Shown: one piece after another, positions 20,371-28,475 of the stretch
How the letters are laid out: each line of letters begins with the position of its first letter
Numbering within the stretch: the first letter of the stretch is position 1
NCBI GenBank assembly: GCA_029975295.1
Contig: JARKPK010000184.1
Span: forward strand, 1 to 64,000
Origin: Thermoguttaceae bacterium
Lineage (GTDB): Bacteria > Planctomycetota > Planctomycetia > Pirellulales > Thermoguttaceae
Length of the DNA: 64,000 nt
Direction: 5' to 3'
Position numbers and translations under genes: made by a program
The notes under the pieces: generated by a model
Told to the model about the DNA's origin: nothing
The model's database searches: none
What the model saw: the letters and a program-made list of their open reading frames with translations, nothing else

Positions 20371-20406
20371 ACTGAAGGATAGGCGTTTACTGAAGGATCG
20401 GCGTTT
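20371..20406 (-). repeat. 18-bp tandem direct repeat upstream of the flavodoxin-fold oxidoreductase
   Basis: Two adjacent copies (20371-20388 and 20389-20406) read ACTGAAGGATAGGCGTTT and ACTGAAGGATCGGCGTTT, differing at one base. They lie immediately upstream of the leftward oxidoreductase gene, where an operator would be expected. No regulator gene is next to it. Confidence 0.6.
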
Positions 20407-20489
20407 TCGGCTTCATCGGCCGGGCAGACCGTTCCGCCCCTGCCGCCGCGCGGCCGCGAGCATCGGCCGTCGCACGCCCCCAAATGCGA

Positions 20490-21068
20490 TCAGCGCTTGG
20501 TCTTCTTGCCGTCGCCGTTGCGGGCCGACTGCCCGCCGCCGGCCGAGCCGGGCTTGGCGTTCTTGCTGTTGCGCGCGCGATCGACATTGTCGCGGATCGT
20601 ATCGCGCTGCCGTTCGCGCAAGGCAAACGCCTTCTCTTTGTCGGCCTCGGCCTTCTCCTTGTCGCGGAGCACGTTGCGGTAGAGCATCGAACGCTGATCG
20701 TACAGGTAGGCGTCGTTCGGGTCCAGTTCGATGGCCTTCGTGTAGTCGGCCAACGCGTCTTGCGGCCGACCGATCTCGCTCAGGGCCACCGCACGCCATG
20801 AATAAGCGTCTTTGTATTTCGGGTCTTGCGCGATGGCGCGGGTCAACACCTCGACCGCCTGGCTCTTCCGCCCGTCCATCAGCAGCTTCTTGCCCTCGTC
20901 GACCAACTGTTTGACCCCCGGGGCGGGCTTATGCTTGGCGGGAGCGCCCCCCGAAGGCGGCGCGCCCTGCCTGGAACAACCAGCGCACAGCGCCAATAAC
21001 ATCACCCCGGCCATCGCGGCCTTCCGCGAGGCAATGCCTTGAAACACCGTCATCGAAAACCTCTTCAT
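20490..21068 (-). CDS. TPR-repeat lipoprotein
   Basis: The 192-residue protein has a signal peptide ending in the lipobox CAGC (cysteine near residue 31). Two or three TPR-like helical hairpins follow (about 50-130, for example AYSWRAVALSEIGRPQDALADYTKAIELDPN in two pieces). A charged helix rich in Lys/Glu/Arg and a basic Gly/Ser-rich tail end the protein. GAGGGG lies 5 bases before the ATG. TPR lipoproteins commonly scaffold envelope complexes; no partner is evident here. Confidence 0.8.
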   Translation of the reverse strand: MKRFSMTVFQGIASRKAAMAGVMLLALCAGCSRQGAPPSGGAPAKHKPAPGVKQLVDEGKKLLMDGRKSQAVEVLTRAIAQDPKYKDAYSWRAVALSEIGRPQDALADYTKAIELDPNDAYLYDQRSMLYRNVLRDKEKAEADKEKAFALRERQRDTIRDNVDRARNSKNAKPGSAGGGQSARNGDGKKTKR

Positions 21069-21928
21069 CGCCCCTCAGAAAAGCAACGCATCAATGCCGA
21101 CAAGCCGGCGGGCGGGCATCGCCGCGAACTGGTCGTTGCGTTCCCCTTCCGACGGTTGTTGTTCCGGAACTCCCCGTCGAAACGTCAAGCCATTGCGTGT
21201 TCGCCCCCGCGGAAAACACGGACGCCACGGATTCGATCGCCTTGCTTCAGCGCGAAACGCGTTGCGGACGGGTGAAACTCGCAACCCGCCTTCTCATTGC
21301 GACTGTTGCCGATTGTCCGTTCGGGATGAACCTGGTTCGTTCCAGACGAAACGGGCGCGAACGGCCCCGGGCCGCAAGAAAAGACACAATGCCGACGTCC
21401 GCATGCGACCGCTGAAACAACCGCCGCAAACAACGCCGGCCCAAACGCGAACCGCGCGCCCCGCAACGACCAAACGCACTCACGGCCGAATGCGCGCCGC
21501 GCGGATCGGCGGCCTGAAACCGACGACGGCCGAAAGCCGCCCAGCCGCGACACCCACAACCCAGGCCCGCAGACGAGAACCCGCCACGTCTGCCCAACAA
21601 TGCATCCTTAGAAAGGCCATATTGATCGCGGCGGACCTTCGGTCGGCAGAATCCGGCCTGCCGTCGGTCCGCCTTTCAACAGCGTTCTTCCGAGGCGCAA
21701 TTCACGCCTATAAAGTGTACTTTCCCCGGTCTTTTCCGGCCAGGGGCGGGCACAGGCGGCTCTCGGGGCCACCGCGCGAACCGCTGCCGCCCATCGCTGC
21801 GATTTGCACTGCCAAAGGCCCCCGTTCAGGGGCGAATTCAGACGTGTCTTTCCCCGTAGTGCAAACGAGCGGCCGTAGAGAAGCTCGGGCGAACCGCGCG
21901 CGCAGCAGCAGCAGCGGCTTCCCTCGTA
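21069..21928. other. 860-bp gene-free region
   Basis: Several overlapping open frames run through it, but all are Arg/Pro/Ala-rich, lack ribosome binding sites and resemble no family. A TATAAA hexamer lies at about 21711 without a matching -35 element. The region separates two leftward genes and should contain the promoter of the TPR lipoprotein. Confidence 0.45.
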
Positions 21929-23680
21929 TTATCGCTGCCCGCGAACCAGCAACGGGCGGTGCAGGTCGCCCGGGGCCGACGAGGCAGAGGCCACCGCGCC
22001 GCCCAACGGCCCCGCGGGCGCGGCTGGGGCCGCAGCGGCCGAGCGCGCGTCGGCAAGCGACACGGGCGTCGCCGTCAGCGGCGCGTTCCCGCCCGAGGCC
22101 GCCAGGGCGTTGCCGGCCCGCAACGGTTGTTCGAGCTGCGGCCGACTCTCGGCGTAGAGTTGTTGAAAGAAGGCGGGCGACACGCGATCGAGCACGATCA
22201 CTTCACTTTTCGCCTGGGGGTCGCTCCTCGGCCGAACCACGCAGATCACCTCTGCTCCGTCGCGCAACCGCTTGCGCAACTCTTCAAGGGCCGCCTGCTC
22301 ATGGGGCGTCAACTCGCCCGTCGGCGCGGCAACAGCGTTCGACGGCACGGCCACCGATCCGGTTGGCGCCGACGCAGCCGATGATGACCCGGCAAAAACC
22401 AGCGGAAGCCGCGAAGGCGGCGAAGCGTCGGCCGCTGCCGGCGCCGAATTGCTCGGGCCGAATCGGCCGGCCGGTCCGGCGGCCTCGGCCGGCGCAGCGG
22501 TCGATGCGCCCGGAGTTGCCGGCGCGGCGGCAAGGGCATCGGCCGAGCCGCGTTGCTGATAGACAAAGGAAAGCCGATTGCGGTCGAGTATTTGATGAAC
22601 GGCGGGCAAGCCCGAGTAAAGCCCCTCGCGCAGTTGCGGATCTCGGGCGTTGCACACTCCGATCAACAGGCCATCGTCGGTGAACAGTCCCCCGCCGCTG
22701 CGCCCCTCGACCGATTCGCCCGCGATCGAAACGTTGGGCCAGTTCAAATAGCGATCGACGGCTGTAATCCGGCTTCGCAACAAGGTGGCGTCGGCGCCGT
22801 GGTTGCATCCGCAACTGATCACCGGATCGCCCGGCCCGACACGGTAGCCTTGCGGCGCGATTCGGGCGGCGGCCACCGGGCCATCGACTTCAATGCTCAG
22901 CACGGCCACATCGTTGTTCAGGTCGAAATCGATCAGGCGGCCGGGCGCCGTCTTGCCGCGATTCGGGCCAAATAGATCGACCTCGATCTGGCCCTTCCCT
23001 TGCGAGTCGCGGAAGATATGCGCGCAGGTGACCACCAACGCTTGCCCCTGCCGCGCATCGACGATCGTGCCCGTCCCTTTGGAAATGCCCGTCTGATCGA
23101 CGACCCGCAGCCGCACCGTGGCGGCCAGCAGGCGGTCGTCGCTCGGGTCGGCTGCTGATCCGCCGATCGGGCCGCCCGAATTCGCCGCCGACCGAGCCGG
23201 CGCACCAACGGCCGTCAAGCCGGCCGCCGGCCCTGCCGACCCGAAGGGATCGCGGGCTGTTGCCGGCGCGGCCCCAGAACCGCCCGAAACCGGCGCGTTG
23301 GTTGCCGGAGAATACGCGCCGGCCGGCGAAGAATAATCATTGACCGGCGCCGCTGCGCGCGGTGCAACCGCCGACGGCGGCGCGGCGCGCTGAAACATCT
23401 GGAGCAAGCGGTCGGCCGATTGCGCCCCAACGGCCCGGTCAACCTCGCGGCCGTCGGCCAGCATCACAAAGCAAGGAATCGATGTGACGCCGAACGAGCG
23501 GGCCACTTCCGGCCGTTGCTCCACATTGATTTTTTGGACCGGATAGCCTTGGGCCATCAGTTGTTGAACAACCGGGTCCATCGCTCGGCAGGGCGGGCAG
23601 CGGTCGCCATAGAAATCGAGAAGAACTGTTTGGCCGGCCGAACAGACGATCAGCCCCAAAGCCGCGGGCAGGGCAAGCAT
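21929..23680 (-). CDS. Secreted thioredoxin-domain / trypsin-like serine protease fusion
   Basis: The 583-residue product starts at ATG 23680, which has AGGAGGG 6-7 bases upstream; the longer open frame is basic and family-unlike. A short hydrophobic segment (about 2-15) is followed by a thioredoxin domain with redox motif CPPC at 28-31 and cis-proline at 69. An Ala/Pro/Ser-rich linker comes next (about 103-180). The trypsin-like domain has a complete triad: His221 in VTCAHIF, Asp257 in DLNNDVAVL and Ser328 in EGRSGGG. The tail is low complexity with a short folded block near 480-530. The signal-like segment lacks basic residues, so export is probable rather than sure. Both domains look intact. 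Confidence 0.82.
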   Translation of the reverse strand: MLALPAALGLIVCSAGQTVLLDFYGDRCPPCRAMDPVVQQLMAQGYPVQKINVEQRPEVARSFGVTSIPCFVMLADGREVDRAVGAQSADRLLQMFQRAAPPSAVAPRAAAPVNDYSSPAGAYSPATNAPVSGGSGAAPATARDPFGSAGPAAGLTAVGAPARSAANSGGPIGGSAADPSDDRLLAATVRLRVVDQTGISKGTGTIVDARQGQALVVTCAHIFRDSQGKGQIEVDLFGPNRGKTAPGRLIDFDLNNDVAVLSIEVDGPVAAARIAPQGYRVGPGDPVISCGCNHGADATLLRSRITAVDRYLNWPNVSIAGESVEGRSGGGLFTDDGLLIGVCNARDPQLREGLYSGLPAVHQILDRNRLSFVYQQRGSADALAAAPATPGASTAAPAEAAGPAGRFGPSNSAPAAADASPPSRLPLVFAGSSSAASAPTGSVAVPSNAVAAPTGELTPHEQAALEELRKRLRDGAEVICVVRPRSDPQAKSEVIVLDRVSPAFFQQLYAESRPQLEQPLRAGNALAASGGNAPLTATPVSLADARSAAAAPAAPAGPLGGAVASASSAPGDLHRPLLVRGQR

Positions 23681-24193
23681 CGCAACCCTCCTGGTTGTGC
23701 GTTCGGACGTGCTGGCGCGCGAAGCGGCGCCCGTCGTTGCAGACGGGCCGACGGCTCGGGCCGACGCAGCCTGCGTCGCCCGCGCCCTGCGCTTCCCGCG
23801 TCGGGTCGTGTGTCCGAACTCGGAAATCCCTTTCCTCAAACCGATGCGCGCCGGCCGGTGGTGGTCGTCTGTCATCCGCCGGGCGGGCGGCCGCTTGCGG
23901 GTTCGCGGCGCCTTGGCTCGATGATTCGCCCGGAAACGTCCATCACCAGAAGCGCGACCGCCTCGACGGCTCGTTCCCCAGCGGCCGCTTTCGCGGGCGG
24001 CAAGGTCGAGATGGCGCGGCGGGGGCCCCAGGGTCGGGCCGCCTCCTGTTGCGTCCCTGATCCGGGGCATTAGGCCGGTATTCTGACCGTTCTTGCCGCT
24101 TGACACAATCCCGGTTTTCGCAGTTTTTCAGGCGGGTGCGCTGCAAAGCGGGCTTGAGCCGGCTCGCCGCGTTCGGGTATCTTCTCGCCCCCG
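23681..24193. other. Divergent intergenic region
   Basis: The region between the thioredoxin-protease gene and the rightward hypothetical gene holds no credible gene. It must contain both promoters, but no clear -35/-10 pair stands out. Confidence 0.35.
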
Positions 24194-24667
24194 ATGGAGT
24201 ACGACATCGCCCCGTTCAGCCGGCAGTGTGCGCAGTCGGGCCGAGAATTGCGGCCGGGCGACTGCTATTACAGTGTCGTGGTTGACCAGCCGGGCGGGTG
24301 GAAGCGGCTCGACTACGGCGAAGAGGCGTGGACCGGTCCGCCCTCGGATTGCGTCGCCTGGTGGAAATCGCGCATCGAGCCGGAAACAGCCGCCCGACGC
24401 CGCTGGGCGCCCAACGATGTGCTGCTGCAATTCTTCGATCGATGGGCCGACCAGCCCGATCAGGCCGACATCCGCTACCTGCTCGCGCTGCTTCTGGTGC
24501 GACGCCGTGTGATGAAGATCGAAGACGAAAAGGAAGACGCCGCCGGAAGGAAGACCACGGTTTTTTATTGCCCGCGGCGCGACCAAAGCTACGAACTGCC
24601 GGCGGTTCTTCCCTCGGAGACCCGCGCGGCCGAAATCCAAGAACAACTGGCGGCGCTGTTGCAATGA
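24194..24667 (+). CDS. Conserved-looking hypothetical protein
   Basis: I do not recognise the family. The 157-residue product is soluble, without signal or membrane segment, and has a normal amino-acid mix unlike the shadow frames around it. Cysteines at about 12, 24, 53 and a later YCPRRD motif could bind a metal. WxGPPSDCVAWWK and the helical segment RYLLALLLVRRRVMKIEDE are distinctive. No ribosome binding site is obvious before the ATG. It precedes the Tat lipoprotein gene on the same strand by about 200 bases and may be co-transcribed with it. Confidence 0.65.
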   Translation: MEYDIAPFSRQCAQSGRELRPGDCYYSVVVDQPGGWKRLDYGEEAWTGPPSDCVAWWKSRIEPETAARRRWAPNDVLLQFFDRWADQPDQADIRYLLALLLVRRRVMKIEDEKEDAAGRKTTVFYCPRRDQSYELPAVLPSETRAAEIQEQLAALLQ

Positions 24668-24871
24668 TCGCGCCGCGACGGCTTGCCCGCCACGGCAACC
24701 GCGCCGGCTGGCCGCCGGCGCTGCCCTCGCCCGAGGAGCGGGGAACGGAAAGCAGAGCAAGCCGCCAACCAGAACGATCAACGCAGCCGGCGCCCTCGGG
24801 CGAAGGCGCGCAGCAAAGCAGTCTTTTTCGGCAGGCAAACCGAATCGACGTTTCATAAGGGAACCGCAGGC

Positions 24872-25762
24872 ATGATCGAGTCGCGGCGAGACCTGCTGAA
24901 GACTCTGCTGGCCGTGGCCGTCGCCGGCTGCTCGGGTTGCAAGTGGCTGCAAACCAATCCCTTTGCTCGGCCGCCGCAACTGCCGCCCAAATTGCCGCTC
25001 GAACCGTCGCTGGCCCAGGTGGTCGAAGTGGTCAACGCGAACAACGGGCGGATCGAGTCGTTCTCGACTCAGAACGCTTCGCTGAGTTCGCCGGGCTTGG
25101 GGCCGACGCTTCGGGCGAACGTCGCCTTGCAGCGTCCGCGATCGTTGCGGATGCGGGCCGACTTCATGTCGTCGCCCGAAATCGACCTGGGCAGCAACGA
25201 ACAGGGGTTCTGGTTTTGGACGAAACGCGGCGAGCCTTCGGCCGTTTACTGGTGCCGGCACGAAAGCTACGCCGCCAGCCCCGCCCGCGAAATGATTCCG
25301 ATCGAGCCGCTGTGGCTGGTCGATGCGCTGGGGTTGGCCGTACTCGACCCTTCGCTGCCGCATCAGGGCCCGGCGCGGCTGCCGGGCAACCGATTGCAGA
25401 TCGACACCGTCTTCCAAACGGCCGAGGGACCGGGCCGACGGATCATGGTTGTTGACGCCTCGCAGGGCTGGATTCTCGAACAGCGGCTGCTCAGTGCGCA
25501 GGGCATGCTGCTGGCCGCCTCGAACACCGGCAACCATCAGCAAGACTATCTCACCGGGCTTTGGATGGCCCGCACCGTTCAAATCCAAGTGCCGCCAGCC
25601 AAGCTGAGCTTCCGGCTCGATCTGGGGCAAGTGCGAATCAATCAGTTGCTCGGCGATCCGGCCGAGCTATGGGCCGTGCCGCAATACCCGGGCGCTCCGC
25701 TGGTCGATATCGGCCGCCCGCCGGCAGGCGTGCCGGCAACACCGGTTGGCGGGTTCTCCTGA
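24872..25762 (+). CDS. Tat-type lipoprotein with LolA/DUF4292-like beta fold
   Basis: The 296-residue protein starts at ATG 24872. Its leader combines a twin-arginine motif (SRRDLLK, residues 4-10) with a lipobox (VAGC, residues 17-20), so it is probably exported folded and then lipidated. The body, with alternating strands such as LRANVALQRPRSLRMRAD and GFWFWTKRGEPSAVYWCRHE, resembles the half-barrel of LolA/LppX-type lipid-binding proteins, though this is fold-level similarity only. The longer in-frame start at 24683 is not credible. It is convergent with the radical SAM gene. Confidence 0.75.
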   Translation: MIESRRDLLKTLLAVAVAGCSGCKWLQTNPFARPPQLPPKLPLEPSLAQVVEVVNANNGRIESFSTQNASLSSPGLGPTLRANVALQRPRSLRMRADFMSSPEIDLGSNEQGFWFWTKRGEPSAVYWCRHESYAASPAREMIPIEPLWLVDALGLAVLDPSLPHQGPARLPGNRLQIDTVFQTAEGPGRRIMVVDASQGWILEQRLLSAQGMLLAASNTGNHQQDYLTGLWMARTVQIQVPPAKLSFRLDLGQVRINQLLGDPAELWAVPQYPGAPLVDIGRPPAGVPATPVGGFS

Positions 25763-25818
25763 ACTCCGCCGGCCGCCGCGACCGGCGAATGAGGGCATCG
25801 GACCGCCTCAGTGCGCCG

Positions 25819-26721
25819 TTACGGGAAGACGAGCACAGGCAGCCGCGTTTCTTCCCGAATGCGATCGGCCATCAGCCGCAGATCGTCCGCCGAGATCGGG
25901 CCGACATTGGTTTCCGTCGGCGGACGAGCAATCGTGTGGAGTTGAATCGCCTCGATCCGGCCTCCGCCGGCGACAATGTCGCGGAGGCGGCCGATGTAGG
26001 CTCGTGTTTCGCCTTCGTCGGGGCCAAAGCCGTCGATCGTCATCGCCAGCGTTTGAATGACGATCGGCCGTCGCCGGGCCGCCTCGCCTAAGTTCTCCAA
26101 GATCTGCTTCCACGGGATGCGGCTGCGTGACACGCGGCGGTAGTATTCCTCCGTGCCGGCATCGAGCTTGGCCCACACGCACCCGCCCAGTTCGTCAAGC
26201 AATTCGAGCCCGCGGCGCACGCGGGGCAGGTGCAACAGCGCGGCATTGGTGATCAGCACCAGCTTGAGCGATTCGGCGGCTGCCTGCCGACGCACTTCGC
26301 CGAGCAGGGCCACGACCTCGGAGAACTGCGGGCAGGCCGTCGGCTCGCCGTCGCCACTGAGTGCAATATCGCTGAGCCGCCGCCAACCCTCGGGCACGGC
26401 GGCGAACCGGGGCTGGGCGAAAATCTCGCCGCTTTGCACGGTGCGAATCGTCTGCGTCAATTCGCTGCGGAGCGATTCCAAGTCGATGGCTTCGGCGCAG
26501 GCCGGCTCGTCGTCGGGCTGACTGCGCGACGTCCTCTCGCGCGCCACTTGGCAGTACACGCAGCGAAAAACGCAGCGTTTGTTCGGGCTAAGATTCACCC
26601 CGATCGACACCCCGCCCGACCGCCGGCTCACCACGGCATAAACGTAACGGTTTTGGGCGAACTGCCGCGAGTGATCGGCGAACGGATCGGCCGCGCTGGT
26701 GTTGGGCGCTTCGTTAGGCAT
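25819..26721 (-). CDS. Radical SAM protein
   Basis: The 300-residue protein carries the 4Fe-4S/SAM motif CVFRCVYC after NLSPNKR, then LSGDGEPT, a glycine-rich SAM-contact motif. The remainder continues the radical SAM barrel (VLITNAALLHL, VWAKLDAGTEEYYRRV, IQTLAMTIDG). The pattern resembles a stand-alone radical SAM group related to MoaA/wybutosine-type enzymes; the substrate is unknown. Its ATG lies inside the end of the upstream Gfo/Idh gene (8-base overlap), so the pair is translationally coupled. Confidence 0.85.
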   Translation of the reverse strand: MPNEAPNTSAADPFADHSRQFAQNRYVYAVVSRRSGGVSIGVNLSPNKRCVFRCVYCQVARERTSRSQPDDEPACAEAIDLESLRSELTQTIRTVQSGEIFAQPRFAAVPEGWRRLSDIALSGDGEPTACPQFSEVVALLGEVRRQAAAESLKLVLITNAALLHLPRVRRGLELLDELGGCVWAKLDAGTEEYYRRVSRSRIPWKQILENLGEAARRRPIVIQTLAMTIDGFGPDEGETRAYIGRLRDIVAGGGRIEAIQLHTIARPPTETNVGPISADDLRLMADRIREETRLPVLVFP

Positions 26722-28033
26722 CGAACTTCCACGGTTCGCGCATCGGCCGCGAGAGAAAGCGGTTCGCCTCGTCGTCGCCGGGAAAGACCTCAGCCTGCGG
26801 ATCCCACTTGAGCTTCCGGCCCAACTTGACGGCAATGTTGGCCAAGTGGCAAACCGTTGAAACGCGATGGCCGATATCTACGGGGAAATAGGGGTCTTTG
26901 CGACTCTTCACGCAATCGAGGAAGTCGCGGTGTTCGCCGCCGGCGTTGGTGTAGAGATGCAGTTCGTTCGGGCCGATGGCGCTTTTGAGAATCTCTTCGC
27001 TGCTTGCCTCTAGCCGGCCGCGCCAGCCGCGGTTGCCCACCCAGCCGTCGGTGCCGATGAACTTGATGCTCGGGTTGCCCGGCGTGCAGGTCATCGTCAC
27101 TCCATTCGCGTAGCGGAACGCAACATCGTAGTCCTTCACGGTGTTGAACAATCCGCCTTCCCAGTGCGTGCCTTTGCCTTCGATTTCCACCGGGCCGGTC
27201 CGCTCGGTGTCGTTCGCCCATTGAGCGGTGTCGAACAGGTGGGTTCCCCAGTCGCAGATGATGCCGCCGGAATAGTCCCAAATCCAGCGAAAATTGAAGT
27301 GGCAGCGATCTTTCGTATAGGGCGCAAAGGGGGCCGGGCCGAGCCACATCTCGTAATCGAGCTCGGGCGGTACCGGCTGCGGCTCGGGATTGCCCGGGTG
27401 TACGGGCTGCTTCGGCAAGATCACTTCGATCCGTTGCAGTTTGCCGATCCGCCCGTTGCGCACCAGCTCGGCCATGCGGTGATACACGGGAATCGAGCGA
27501 TCTTCGGTGCTGGTTTGAAACACCTTCTTGTGCTCGCGAACCACCTGGACCAAATACTTGCCTTCGTCGATCGTCAGTGTGGGCTTTTCGCATTGCACAT
27601 CTTTGCCCGCCCGAACCGCCATCACGCTCATCAGCACATGCCAATGGTCGGGCGTGGAGATCATCACCGCGTCGATGTCGCGGCGGGCGAGGATGTCGCG
27701 GAAATCCTTCACGGCGGCGCAGTCGGTGTTGCCGTATTTCTCGTTGACCTTCTTCTGCGCCTCGGCCATGTGGTTGGCATCGACATCGCAAACGGCCAGC
27801 ACCTTTGCGTCGGGCTGTTCGAGATACGCGCGCAGATTCCAATGAACCCCGTGGCTGCCCGTGCCGATCATGCCCACAGTGATTTTCTCGCTTGGGGGCA
27901 CGGCGCCGTCTTTGCCTAATGCGCTGCCCGGCGCCACGCAGGGCGCGGCCACGGCGGCCATCATCGAAGCGGCGGCCGACCGCCGCAGGAATTCGCGACG
28001 GGCAAGCCGACCTTTGTTTCTCGCCGTTGTCAT
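26714..28033 (-). CDS. Tat-exported Gfo/Idh/MocA family oxidoreductase
   Basis: The 439-residue protein begins with a twin-arginine signal (RREFLRR at about 12-18, hydrophobic stretch to about 40). The Rossmann nucleotide-binding loop GMIGTGSHG is at about 53-61, the NAD(P)-sugar motif CEKPTLT near 150, and the Gfo/Idh C-terminal domain follows with GTHLFDTAQW. These enzymes oxidise or epimerise sugars with NAD(P) and are heavily expanded in planctomycetes; export via Tat with bound cofactor is typical. GAGGA precedes the ATG. The downstream radical SAM gene overlaps its stop by 8 bases. Confidence 0.92.
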   Translation of the reverse strand: MTTARNKGRLARREFLRRSAAASMMAAVAAPCVAPGSALGKDGAVPPSEKITVGMIGTGSHGVHWNLRAYLEQPDAKVLAVCDVDANHMAEAQKKVNEKYGNTDCAAVKDFRDILARRDIDAVMISTPDHWHVLMSVMAVRAGKDVQCEKPTLTIDEGKYLVQVVREHKKVFQTSTEDRSIPVYHRMAELVRNGRIGKLQRIEVILPKQPVHPGNPEPQPVPPELDYEMWLGPAPFAPYTKDRCHFNFRWIWDYSGGIICDWGTHLFDTAQWANDTERTGPVEIEGKGTHWEGGLFNTVKDYDVAFRYANGVTMTCTPGNPSIKFIGTDGWVGNRGWRGRLEASSEEILKSAIGPNELHLYTNAGGEHRDFLDCVKSRKDPYFPVDIGHRVSTVCHLANIAVKLGRKLKWDPQAEVFPGDDEANRFLSRPMREPWKFDA

Positions 28034-28475
28034 TGCGTCGTCCTCGTGTCTTCGGTGGCGTTCTATCTGCCTACGGAATGCTCGAATCGCTTCTGCGACG
28101 AATCACCTCGCCCGAATCGCCAGTGGGGACGGCTGCGACCGGCCGAAGCTCCACGCGCCGAGCCTCCGCGTTTGGTTCGCACTGCCGGATTTCGGCTCTG
28201 CTCAGTTCGACGGAATGGGCTGTGGTGGGTTGCGCTTGCCGCCCCCTAATCGGCGGTTTGCTCAGCGTCGCGGGGGGCGGCCGTTGCCGAGCAGTCGGCG
28301 ATCAGTATAACGCGCGGCCGTCGCCGGTTGCAAAGATTCCGCGCCGTGCAGAACTGGGAATAGCCCTCGGCCTCGTTGCATTACTGATCTTCGGGGCCAT
28401 AGACTGTTAGTCGGATCACAACGGCGCGGCGAACGAGTTCGCCCGCCGTGCAATCGCACCTGGAGAGGAACCCGG
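28034..28475. other. Divergent intergenic region
   Basis: No gene is seen between the Gfo/Idh gene and the HtrA-like gene. A rightward promoter candidate is listed separately. A single half-site, CACTGCCGG, resembling the repeat in the GT9 gene lies near 28178 and may be chance. Confidence 0.4.
28284..28311 (+). promoter_or_regulatory. Candidate sigma-70 promoter of the HtrA-like gene
   Basis: TTGCCG (28284-28289), a 16-base spacer and TATAAC (28306-28311) give a plausible promoter, with a leader of about 160 bases before the ATG at 28476. Prediction by eye. Confidence 0.35.

Noticed and set aside
21094-22683. 529-codon open frame on the plus strand
   Set aside because: It is Arg/Pro/Ala-rich, crosses an intergenic region and is antisense to the thioredoxin-protease gene. 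No ribosome binding site or family.
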